Below, piece after piece: positions 1 through 5,892 of a DNA stretch of 6,924 nucleotides (positions within the stretch are counted from its first letter, which is position 1; each line of letters begins with the position of its first letter). The stretch lies in NCBI GenBank assembly GCA_018400625.1, contig JAGYMJ010000393.1:1-6924 (forward strand), written 5' to 3'. The notes under the pieces were generated by a model. That model had not been told where the DNA came from. It saw only the letters and a program-made list of their open reading frames with translations, and ran no database searches. This DNA comes from Planctomycetota bacterium. Lineage in GTDB: Bacteria > Planctomycetota > Brocadiia > SM23-32. Made by a program: the position numbers and the translations under genes.

Positions 1-186
1 CAAACCATTTACAACCTTTTCGGCCAGGCTGCTAGTCCCAGAATAAGCGTATTCGGTTATCAGTGTTCAGTAATCGGTTTCCAAGCAACGGCTTACGAGA
101 ATTCCGTCGTGGAGGTTCCGTCATTTGAAGTGAAAACAGTGATCGCTCGAAATCGCCGTCAGACGTTCTTCGGCGCCGATTACTGA
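1..186 (+). CDS. Possible 3' end of a gene entering from the left (61 codons, no start in window)
   Basis: Frame 1 is open from the first base to a TGA at 184-186, giving 61 residues without a start, while the other two plus-strand frames stop within about 45 bases. The tail, ending in EVPSFEVKTVIARNRRQ and FGADY, has the alternating hydrophobic pattern of closing beta-strands. The stretch VEVPSFEVKTV is faintly like the C-terminal strand of some large glycosidases, which would suit sulfatase neighbours, but this is only a resemblance. Against a real gene, part of the frame (residues about 17-26, FGYQCSVIG) is translated from a tandem heptamer repeat of a kind usually found between genes, and 61 open codons can arise by chance. 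It may be a true C-terminus, a decayed gene end, or noncoding DNA. Confidence 0.35.
   Translation, partial: QTIYNLFGQAASPRISVFGYQCSVIGFQATAYENSVVEVPSFEVKTVIARNRRQTFFGADY
51..78. repeat. Four tandem degenerate heptamers (NWTCRGT)
   Basis: Read directly, 51-57 ATTCGGT, 58-64 TATCAGT, 65-71 GTTCAGT and 72-78 AATCGGT are four contiguous 7-base units sharing the pattern (A/T/G)(A/T)TC(A/G)GT. About two further units occur in the opposite orientation at 175-188 (GCCGATT, ACTGATG), so the 11-mer TCAGTAATCGG at 67-77 has a perfect inverted copy at 176-186. Comparable GTTCAGT/GTTCGGT arrays are scattered between genes in some bacterial genomes; that comparison is from memory. No function is evident. 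Confidence 0.6.
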
Positions 187-236
187 TGACCCGCGGAGTT
201 TATGCTGAGAGGGGCTCGTATTGTTTGATCTTCACT

Positions 237-258
237 CCACCGGCACAGGACACGGTGG
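237..258. repeat. Inverted repeat, 6-bp hairpin beside the tRNA
   Basis: CCACCG at 237-242 and CGGTGG at 253-258 form a perfect 6-bp stem with a 10-base loop. On the minus strand it lies just beyond the tRNA, but the only T-run (six Ts, 261-266) is before the stem rather than after it. On the plus strand the stem is followed by A residues. It therefore fits a canonical intrinsic terminator in neither direction. It could be a processing or 3'-end protecting hairpin for the tRNA transcript. Confidence 0.4.
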
Positions 259-266
259 TGAAAAAA

Positions 267-355
267 TGGTGCGGATGGGGAGATTCGAACTCCCATGGGG
301 TTTAAGCCCCACTAGGTCCTGAACCTAGCGCGTCTGCCTGTTCCGCCACATCCGC
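267..355 (-). tRNA. tRNA-Leu, anticodon CAG (CCA encoded)
   Basis: The minus strand folds into a complete type II tRNA. The acceptor stem GCGGATG (355-349) pairs with CATCCGC (277-271), followed by discriminator A (270) and encoded CCA (269-267). The anticodon stem CTAGG/CCTAG holds the loop with anticodon CAG, read from 321-319, which decodes CUG leucine codons. A long variable arm has a 5-bp stem (TGGGG/CCCCA, plus-strand 296-300 with 307-311), as expected for leucine. The T arm is GGGAG-TTCGAAT-CTCCC. Six Ts follow the CCA directly at 266-261. The gene has its own promoter at 389-417 and lies downstream of a sulfatase gene on the same strand. No intron or mismatch in the stems was seen. 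Confidence 0.97.
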
Positions 356-388
356 AACCCCAAAAAAATCTACGGTTAAGACATTAAT

Positions 389-417
389 ATAATACAATTA
401 TCCATATATTCCGTCAA
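389..417 (-). promoter_or_regulatory. Promoter of the tRNA-Leu gene
   Basis: On the minus strand, a -35 box TTGACG (417-412, five of six consensus bases) is separated by exactly 17 bases from a -10 box TATTAT (394-389, five of six). Transcription would start near 382, about 27 bases before the mature tRNA 5' end at 355. This is a typical housekeeping sigma-70 arrangement for a stable RNA. It lies about 70 bases past the stop of the upstream sulfatase gene, so the tRNA need not depend on sulfatase transcription. Confidence 0.72.
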
Positions 418-485
418 ATGACAAGGAATTATTCAGTGAAGCCCATGCCATCCCCACCCGCCGAAATCCAGCGGTTTTATGAAAA

Positions 486-1913
486 TCAACTCACAAACCG
501 TTTTCTTTCGAACGGTGTTCGCTTTCCCGCATGGGGCAAGGCAGACTGTCTGGGGCGTCCGGGTATCAACTTTTTGCCGTCCGTGAAACCTTCATGACGT
601 CCTTCCAGACGTTCGATCAACCGCTGACGCCATAACGGCAGCTGAACCCTTATGGTTTCGGTCTCGGCTATGTTATGGAGCTCATCCGGATCGCTTTTCA
701 GATCGAACATTTGTTCTGCGCCGTCTTGTGCATTCCAGATGTACTTACAACGGCCGTCGGTCAATGCATGCATACCGTTTTTGTGTTCGATATGAACATA
801 TTCACGATCAAGCCCGCTTCCGTTCTGAAACAGCGGCAAGAGACTTTGGCCGTCAACGCTCTCCGGTATTTCAGCCCCGGCCATATCGAGCAGCGTCGGC
901 ATAACGTCCGCCAGAGTGGCCGGTTGATCGATGACGTTCCGTATTCCCAATCCAAATTGTTGTGGGGCGCTTATCAGGAACGGAACGCGTGCGGAGCCCT
1001 CGTACGGCAGACTTTTCGCCCACCTGTAATGATCCCCCAGCATCTCACCATGATCGCTGGTGAGGCACACAACCGTGTCCTGCCCCTGTCTCAGCCCGAT
1101 AATGGGATTAAGGATACGGCGCAGTTGGTCGTCAAGGTGATTGATCAGCCCATAATATCCCGCGCGGGCATTCAGCAGCGCTTCACCGCTCAGGTTAACA
1201 TGTTTCCCTGCCACTCCCGTGGGCGATTCAGGCGGTTCGGCCCAGTCGCCGATGACAGGATCGGGGACGCCGGTACGGATGTAGCGGTTGAAATAGACTT
1301 CCGGCGGCTGCAAGGGCGGATGCGCGGCAATAAAAGAAAGCGTCAGAAAAAAAGGACAGGTTGGATCCCGGCGCCTGAGGAAATCCAGTGCCCGCTGAAC
1401 GGTCCAATTGGTTTGATGCAGGTATTCCGGAAGCGGCCAGGGGCGGGCGGTCCAGTCATTATGCATGACACCCGCACCGAACCAGCCGCCGCAGTCATTC
1501 GGTGCGTTGGCTTTAAGCCACTCCCCGTATTCGGAATCCGGACTGGAGCCGGCGTTTTCTACCTCTTCATAGCCAAAACGTGCCCTTTTAGGGAACTGAT
1601 GCATGCTGCGTCCAATCCAACGTGTCTGATAGCCCTGGTCTCTGAGAACTTGCGGCAAAGTCGCCTCGGGTTCCCATTCCACCCCGCCGGCGTTGGACAC
1701 CAGGCCATGCGTGGCGGGGTATTGGCCCGAAAGTATTGTACGGCGCGCCGGCATGCAGATCGGGCAATCGGAATAAAAACGCGAAAATCGGGCCCCGCTT
1801 GCAAAAATTTCGTCCATGTTGGGTGTCTGCAATACGGGATGTCCCTCGCAGCCCAGGCAGTTACCCCGATGTTGTTCCGTCACTATCAGCAATATATTCG
1901 GTCTTTTTTCCAT
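486..1913 (-). CDS. Cytoplasmic type I sulfatase (arylsulfatase A-like), paralogue 1
   Basis: A 475-residue member of the formylglycine-dependent sulfatase family (alkaline phosphatase superfamily, COG3119), hydrolysing a sulfate ester to alcohol and sulfate; the substrate is unknown. It opens with RPNILLIVTEQHRG (residues 4-17). The nucleophile motif is C53-M-P-A-R57, the cysteine type convertible by both FGE and anaerobic radical-SAM maturases. The late metal site TSDHGEMLGDHY has D287 and H288, with K300 in the following RWAKSLPYE. Position 13, where relatives usually have Asp, is Glu. Start: ATG at 1913 is chosen because GAGGA (1923-1919) sits 5 bases upstream; the earlier GTG at 1925 overlaps that ribosome site. 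There is no signal peptide or membrane segment, so the enzyme should be cytoplasmic. It is divergent to a close paralogue starting at 2077. No maturase gene is present in the window. A phosphodiesterase or phosphonate hydrolase of the same fold is a less likely alternative. Confidence 0.93.
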   Translation of the reverse strand: MEKRPNILLIVTEQHRGNCLGCEGHPVLQTPNMDEIFASGARFSRFYSDCPICMPARRTILSGQYPATHGLVSNAGGVEWEPEATLPQVLRDQGYQTRWIGRSMHQFPKRARFGYEEVENAGSSPDSEYGEWLKANAPNDCGGWFGAGVMHNDWTARPWPLPEYLHQTNWTVQRALDFLRRRDPTCPFFLTLSFIAAHPPLQPPEVYFNRYIRTGVPDPVIGDWAEPPESPTGVAGKHVNLSGEALLNARAGYYGLINHLDDQLRRILNPIIGLRQGQDTVVCLTSDHGEMLGDHYRWAKSLPYEGSARVPFLISAPQQFGLGIRNVIDQPATLADVMPTLLDMAGAEIPESVDGQSLLPLFQNGSGLDREYVHIEHKNGMHALTDGRCKYIWNAQDGAEQMFDLKSDPDELHNIAETETIRVQLPLWRQRLIERLEGRHEGFTDGKKLIPGRPRQSALPHAGKRTPFERKRFVS

Positions 1914-1918
1914 TTTTT

Positions 1919-1923
1919 TCCTC
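1919..1923 (-). promoter_or_regulatory. Ribosome binding site deciding the start of sulfatase 1
   Basis: GAGGA on the minus strand ends 5 bases before the ATG at 1913. An in-frame GTG at 1925-1923 would put the start codon over this site and leave no Shine-Dalgarno sequence upstream, so the shorter 475-residue product is preferred. Confidence 0.75.
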
Positions 1924-1965
1924 ACTTTTTAAGCAAAAAAATTTTCCGTCTTGTCCGGTTTAGAA

Positions 1966-1995
1966 ATTATATACTACAACAGAGCTCAACATCAA
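1966..1995 (-). promoter_or_regulatory. Promoter for sulfatase 1 in the divergent gap
   Basis: The minus strand has TTGATG (1995-1990, four of six -35 bases), an 18-base spacer and a perfect TATAAT (1971-1966). The start of transcription would be near 1959, giving a leader of about 45 bases. It sits back to back with the plus-strand promoter beginning near 2008, leaving only about 12 bases between the two -35 regions. A regulator bound there, for instance at the palindrome ACAATTGT (2000-2007), could control both genes. No operator is proven. Confidence 0.6.
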
Positions 1996-2007
1996 GGGTA
2001 CAATTGT

Positions 2008-2055
2008 TTGTGTATTAAAGCTTAAATTATTATAATACATTAAAAATCCTATAAT
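2008..2055 (+). promoter_or_regulatory. Promoter region for sulfatase 2 (two TATAAT boxes)
   Basis: TTGTGT (2008-2013) lies 17 bases before a perfect TATAAT (2031-2036). A second perfect TATAAT (2050-2055) lies 17 bases after the weak TTATTA (2027-2032). The first pair is the better promoter and would give a leader of about 35 bases; the second would start transcription only about 15 bases before the ATG at 2077. The region is strongly A/T rich. The 10-bp palindrome TATTATAATA (2028-2037) covers the first -10 box. The ribosome site for the gene is the weak GGGG at 2066-2069. Confidence 0.55.
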
Positions 2056-2076
2056 CTACATTATTGGGGTCATTTG

Positions 2077-3516
2077 ATGACGGCAAATAAAAAAAACAAC
2101 ACACGGAATCGTCCGAACATTTTACTTATTATGACCGACCAGCAGCGCGGCGATTGTTTGAGCATCGCCGGGCATCCCGTTCTTTTGACGCCCAACATGG
2201 ACACTATCGCCGGGAATGGGGTGCGGTTCTCCAACATGTATTCGACCTGCCCCACCTGTATCGCAGCAAGACGGTCATTGCTTTCCGGTCAATTCCCTTC
2301 GACTCACGGCATGGTAGGCTATAAGGACAGCGTTGAGTGGGATGCGCCGGTAACACTGCCCCAGGCGCTGAAAGAATCGGGTTACCATACGTTCATTGTC
2401 GGGCGCAATATGCATCAGCATCCGCGCCAAAAACGTTATGGATATGACCATAAGGTTATCAAGGGCAGCCCCCGATTGGGGGAAGAAGGTGATTATGAAA
2501 AATTCCTGCGGCGCAGAGCGCCCGAAGCGGACTATTTCGGCCATGGAGTCATGCATAACGATTGGACCGCCCGACCCTGGCACCTGGATGAATCGCTGCA
2601 TACCACCACCTGGACCACCGACATGGCACTGGAGTTTCTCAAAGATCGCGATCCGTCATGTCCTTTTTTTCTTACCGTCTCCTACCTCGCTCCCCATCCG
2701 CCGCTGGCGCCGCCGGCCTTTTATATGGAGCGCTACCTGAGGATGGATTTGCCGGAACCGGTAACAGGCGATTGGGAATCGCCCCCGCCCAACGGTGGAA
2801 AAGGCCTGAATGTCTCTTCCAATCAGGTAAACCTTACCGGCGAAGCTTTGCGTTCTTGTCGCGCCGCTTATTACGGGCTGATCAACCATATAGACGACCA
2901 GATTCGGCGCATCCTTAATCCCGTGCAGGGGATCGATAAAATGACAGGGAACAACACTATAGTGGTTTTTACCAGCGATCACGGAGAGATGCTCGGAGAC
3001 CATTACATGTGGCATAAAAAAAGACCTTATGAACCTTCCGCTTGTATTCCACTTATGTTCCGCGCTCCGGAAAGGTTTGGACTGGACGAAGAATCCGTAC
3101 TGGAACAACCTGCAGCGCTGGAAGATATCATGCCGACTCTGCTGGATATGGCGGAAGTCGATATCCCGGAGACTGTGGAAGGCCGGAGCCTGTTTCCGCT
3201 GATGCGGGGCGAAGAACCGCAGTGGCGTGAATACCTGCATATAGAACACTCTCCGCTGCACCACGGGCTCACCGACGGTCGCGAAAAGTTTATATGGTAC
3301 GTTAAGGAGGGAGCAGAGCAGTTCTTTAACCTGGCTGAAGACCCCAACGAATGTCACAATCTTATTGATCAACCTGAATGGCAGAAGCGTGTAGATATAT
3401 GGCGTCGGCGCCTGGTAGAAGAATTAAAAGACCGACCGGAAGGTTTCTCAGACGGTGGACATCTCATTTCGGGCGTCCCTTACCCTCCCGTTATGCCCCA
3501 TGCCCTTCCGGACTAA
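2077..3516 (+). CDS. Cytoplasmic type I sulfatase (arylsulfatase A-like), paralogue 2
   Basis: A 479-residue sulfatase of the same family as its divergent neighbour, sharing long blocks with it such as GVMHNDWTARPW (157-168), the YYGLINH-DDQ-RRILNP stretch (265-282) and TSDHGEMLGDHY (299-310). The formylglycine motif is C61-I-A-A-R65, an A-type variant (C-x-A-x-R) that anaerobic radical-SAM maturases accept. Metal ligands visible are D21 with Q22 in RPNILLIMTDQQRG, and D301 with H302. H207 lies in LAPHPPL and K314 precedes YE. The N-terminus is hydrophilic (MTANKKNNTRNRPN) with no signal peptide, so the protein should be cytoplasmic. Start: the ATG at 2077 is preferred over a TTG immediately before it, with GGGG 7 bases upstream. 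A 63-base gap without an obvious terminator separates it from the aldo/keto reductase, so the two are probably cotranscribed. The substrate cannot be read from sequence. Confidence 0.93.
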   Translation: MTANKKNNTRNRPNILLIMTDQQRGDCLSIAGHPVLLTPNMDTIAGNGVRFSNMYSTCPTCIAARRSLLSGQFPSTHGMVGYKDSVEWDAPVTLPQALKESGYHTFIVGRNMHQHPRQKRYGYDHKVIKGSPRLGEEGDYEKFLRRRAPEADYFGHGVMHNDWTARPWHLDESLHTTTWTTDMALEFLKDRDPSCPFFLTVSYLAPHPPLAPPAFYMERYLRMDLPEPVTGDWESPPPNGGKGLNVSSNQVNLTGEALRSCRAAYYGLINHIDDQIRRILNPVQGIDKMTGNNTIVVFTSDHGEMLGDHYMWHKKRPYEPSACIPLMFRAPERFGLDEESVLEQPAALEDIMPTLLDMAEVDIPETVEGRSLFPLMRGEEPQWREYLHIEHSPLHHGLTDGREKFIWYVKEGAEQFFNLAEDPNECHNLIDQPEWQKRVDIWRRRLVEELKDRPEGFSDGGHLISGVPYPPVMPHALPD

Positions 3517-3567
3517 ATGAAACCGTTGAATAGCAATTGTGAAATGTCATAAACCACTAATTTTTTT

Positions 3568-3574
3568 AAGGAGG
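3568..3574 (+). promoter_or_regulatory. Strong ribosome binding site for the aldo/keto reductase
   Basis: AAGGAGG, a full anti-Shine-Dalgarno match, ends 5 bases before the ATG at 3580. It supports that start although homologues usually begin at the later MRYRPMGKTG. A second, weaker site GAAGGA (3621-3626) lies 7 bases before an in-frame ATG at 3634, so a shorter form is also possible. Confidence 0.7.
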
Positions 3575-3579
3575 AAGCA

Positions 3580-4719
3580 ATGAGCGTTATATCACCTGCA
3601 AATTCCCAAACCTTGCTTCAGAAGGACGATACAATGCGATACCGTCCGATGGGCAAAACGGGCCTGAGTGTGTCCGCCCTGTCCTTCGGATGCATGCGAT
3701 TGAGTGAAGACCAGGAGCTGAATACAAATCTGATAGCTCAAGCTATAGATTACGGCATCAATTACTTTGAAACGACACGCCACTATATTAAAGGAACATG
3801 TCAGCATAAAACCGCACCCGGTTTGCATGGCCATACCGACAAAATTATTGTCTCGGGCAAGGAGGGCATGGGGCCCGACAAGACGGCCTATAGCTTTCGC
3901 AAGGAGATCGAGCGCCAGCTCGATATACTGGGGCTTTCGCACTTCAAGTTTTTTCAGGTAGGCTGGTTCTCCTGGGCAAAAATCCCCCATCTTCTCAAAC
4001 GCGGCGGGGTGCTGGATGCCATCCGCCGGGCCAAAGATGAGGGGCTGATCCAGTATATTGGCTTTACAGGCCACGATAAACCTGAGAACTTCATTAAATG
4101 TATCGAAACGGGCCTTTTCGATTCAATAACCGTTCCCTATAACCTGATTAACCGTTCTTACGAGCCGGTCATTGCCCGCGCCGGCGAACTCGGTATCGGC
4201 GTGGTCGCCATGTGCCCTGTGGCCGGGGGAGTGCTCTCATGCGAGTCAGATAAGCTTAAAGAGGCATTGCAGATGGATGTGCCCACGACCGAGATGGCGT
4301 TAAAATTCGTCCTGTCCAACCCGAATGTCAGCACGGCCTGCTCGGGTATGAACACTTTCGAACAGTTGGAGCAGAATGTCGAAACGGTGAAAAATTTCGA
4401 TCCTGCCGGTTCTACTGAGTTTGAAACCATGTGCGAAGGGCTGGACCGTCTTCGCCGGGAACTCGGTGACAAATTCTGCACCGCCTGTAAATACTGCATG
4501 CCATGCCCGCAAGGAGTTAATATTCCCAAGCATCTGGCCGCATACCGAAAATGGAAAGTTTTTGGACTTGATGAACATACGAAGCAAGTACTGGCTAAAA
4601 TACCGGATGAAAACAGCTATGAAGTCTGTGATGAGTGCGGTGCTTGTATTGAAAAATGCCCCAATGATCTTGATATACCTTCAATGCTCAAAGAACTGGG
4701 CCAATTGGTTAATTCTTAA
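3580..4719 (+). CDS. Aldo/keto reductase with C-terminal double [4Fe-4S] domain
   Basis: A 379-residue protein of the COG1453 type. Residues about 19-275 form the aldo/keto reductase barrel, beginning MRYRPMGKTGLSVSALSFG. The C-terminus is ferredoxin-like, with C300-x2-C303-x2-C306-x2-C309-P and C350-x2-C353-x2-C356-x3-C360-P, enough to bind two [4Fe-4S] clusters. Of the classical Asp-Tyr-Lys-His tetrad, Y69 (ETTRHY) and K94 (VSGKEG) are present. The Asp position is Glu (E64), and the usual His lies in FFQVGWFSW, where it appears to be V127. It may therefore not be an ordinary NADPH carbonyl reductase; electron transfer through the clusters is plausible but inferred. No signal peptide or membrane segment is visible, so it is cytoplasmic. 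It probably shares a transcript with sulfatase 2 and may process the desulfated product. The 18 residues before M19 extend beyond the usual family start. Confidence 0.9.
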   Translation: MSVISPANSQTLLQKDDTMRYRPMGKTGLSVSALSFGCMRLSEDQELNTNLIAQAIDYGINYFETTRHYIKGTCQHKTAPGLHGHTDKIIVSGKEGMGPDKTAYSFRKEIERQLDILGLSHFKFFQVGWFSWAKIPHLLKRGGVLDAIRRAKDEGLIQYIGFTGHDKPENFIKCIETGLFDSITVPYNLINRSYEPVIARAGELGIGVVAMCPVAGGVLSCESDKLKEALQMDVPTTEMALKFVLSNPNVSTACSGMNTFEQLEQNVETVKNFDPAGSTEFETMCEGLDRLRRELGDKFCTACKYCMPCPQGVNIPKHLAAYRKWKVFGLDEHTKQVLAKIPDENSYEVCDECGACIEKCPNDLDIPSMLKELGQLVNS

Positions 4720-5081
4720 TGATTACCCCCATACAATTTGGACCTTTTACCGATGGTTTCTTTGAAACCGGCAGCCAGGTTCACGATTGGATAATGAGCG
4801 AGTTCCCCGACGCACGTTCGATTATCGACCTGAATCGGGATGCGTGGAAGAGCATGCGCAATTCCAGGAGAGGAGATGATGAGCGGGGCGGGGAAAAGTT
4901 AAGCCGGCTGCTGGGCCTGCCGCAGAAACCTGATACATGGGAAGAGGCTTTTAGGCATGAGAGTTTGAATAGAAACGAAATATCTGAGCCTCTTATCCTA
5001 CCGGAAGTCTCGGCGCATTATGACATACCGGATTTGCTTGACGGGCTGCGGGATATTTTTTATACTTTTAATGAAAAATAA
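4719..5081 (+). CDS. Hypothetical protein, 120 residues, coupled to the reductase
   Basis: I do not recognise this protein. Its ATG shares one base with the stop of the reductase gene (TAATG at 4717-4721), and no Shine-Dalgarno sequence precedes it, so translation probably depends on reinitiation by ribosomes finishing the reductase. The product is charged and soluble, with no cysteine, no signal peptide and no membrane segment. Residues 15-45 (including VHDWIMSEFPDARSIIDLNRD) look partly helical. Residues 46-62 are rich in Arg, Asp, Glu and Gly and probably disordered. The C-terminal stretch IPDLLDGLRDIFYTF (103-117) may form an amphipathic helix. The exact stop/start overlap argues for a real gene and for a role alongside the reductase, for example as a partner or small regulator. 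Its 3' end also contains the promoter for yebC. Confidence 0.65.
   Translation: MITPIQFGPFTDGFFETGSQVHDWIMSEFPDARSIIDLNRDAWKSMRNSRRGDDERGGEKLSRLLGLPQKPDTWEEAFRHESLNRNEISEPLILPEVSAHYDIPDLLDGLRDIFYTFNEK
5038..5066 (+). promoter_or_regulatory. Internal promoter for yebC-comF
   Basis: TTGACG (5038-5043, five of six consensus bases), a 17-base spacer and TATACT (5061-5066, five of six) lie within the last 45 bases of the 120-residue gene. Transcription would begin near 5073, leaving a leader of about 64 bases before the yebC ATG. This is among the best promoter matches in the window. It separates the housekeeping pair from the sulfatase and reductase unit. Confidence 0.65.
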
Positions 5082-5123
5082 AGGATAAGAGTTTTAGGTT
5101 GTCATTCATTTATTGTTGATTGC

Positions 5124-5128
5124 AGGAG
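5124..5128 (+). promoter_or_regulatory. Ribosome binding site deciding the yebC start
   Basis: AGGAG lies 8 bases before the ATG at 5137. The in-frame TTG at 5113 would extend the product by 8 residues, but it precedes this site and lacks the family N-terminus, so it is rejected. Confidence 0.8.
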
Positions 5129-5136
5129 ACCATCAT

Positions 5137-5892
5137 ATGGCAGGACATTCGCATTGGGCGGGCATAAAGCATAAGAAGGAACGGGAAGACAAAAAAAAGG
5201 GGAAGTTGTTCAGCAAAATTTCTAAACTGCTCATGACTTCCGCCCGCCAGGGGGGAAAAGACCCTGAACACAATATCGAGCTGCAGCAGGCTATCGATAA
5301 AGCCAAAGAAGCCAATATGCCCAAAGATAATATTGAGCGGGCAATCCTCAAAGGTGTCGGGGAATTGGATGGGGTTCAGATTGAAACTCTTCGTTATGAA
5401 GGATACGGCGCCGGTGGAGCAGCGGTTATAGTGGATACTCTCACGGACAACCGGAACAGGACGGGGGCGGATGTGCGTAAAATTTTCAGTGCACATGGCG
5501 GAAACCTGGGAGCCCAGGGATGTGTGTCGTGGAATTTTGAGACGAAAGGGCTCATTATTCTTAACCTTGATGATCGGGAAGAGGAAGAAGTTTTTGATAT
5601 CACCGTCGAAGCCGGCGCCGAGGATTTCCAAAAAGCCGGGGGTTCATATGAACTGACATGCGCGCCCGGGGATTTGCATGCCGTCGGCCAATCCCTCAAA
5701 GAAAACGGTTTGGAGTTTGAGTCCTCAGAGATAACTGAAGTCCCCCAAAGTTATGCTGACCTCGATTACAAGCAGGGAAAACAGATACTGGCCCTGCTGG
5801 AAGAGCTTGAAGATCACGAAGACGTGAGCAACGTCTATTCAAACTTCAACCTGCCCCAGGAGCTCGTTAACGAACTGGAAGAGGAATCGTGA
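5137..5892 (+). CDS. yebC: YebC/TACO1-family translation or regulatory factor
   Basis: A 251-residue protein of normal family length. It begins MAGHSHWAGIKHKK, the family signature (usually MAGHSKWANIKHRK), which fixes the start at 5137. Other family blocks are RYEGYGAGGAAVIVDTL followed by TDNRNRT, then HGGNLGAQGCVSWNF, then a C-terminal acidic region ending in ELVNELEEES. Family members are cytoplasmic. They have been described as DNA-binding transcriptional regulators and, for YebC-type and mitochondrial TACO1 proteins, as factors that relieve ribosome stalling, notably at proline runs; the sequence does not tell which role applies here. In many bacteria yebC lies beside ruvC, whereas here it is followed directly by comF with a one-base overlap (TGATG). 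It has its own promoter at 5038-5066 and ribosome site AGGAG. Confidence 0.95.
   Translation: MAGHSHWAGIKHKKEREDKKKGKLFSKISKLLMTSARQGGKDPEHNIELQQAIDKAKEANMPKDNIERAILKGVGELDGVQIETLRYEGYGAGGAAVIVDTLTDNRNRTGADVRKIFSAHGGNLGAQGCVSWNFETKGLIILNLDDREEEEVFDITVEAGAEDFQKAGGSYELTCAPGDLHAVGQSLKENGLEFESSEITEVPQSYADLDYKQGKQILALLEELEDHEDVSNVYSNFNLPQELVNELEEES

Noticed and set aside
675..2018. Long 447-codon open frame on the plus strand opposite sulfatase 1
   Set aside because: It is antisense to a gene with clear sulfatase motifs. Its translation is rich in Arg, Gln and Cys with no recognisable domain, and it has no proper ribosome site.
2656..3372. 238-codon minus-strand frame opposite sulfatase 2
   Set aside because: It mirrors the coding frame of a well-supported sulfatase. 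No motif is seen, and it resembles the similar shadow opposite sulfatase 1.
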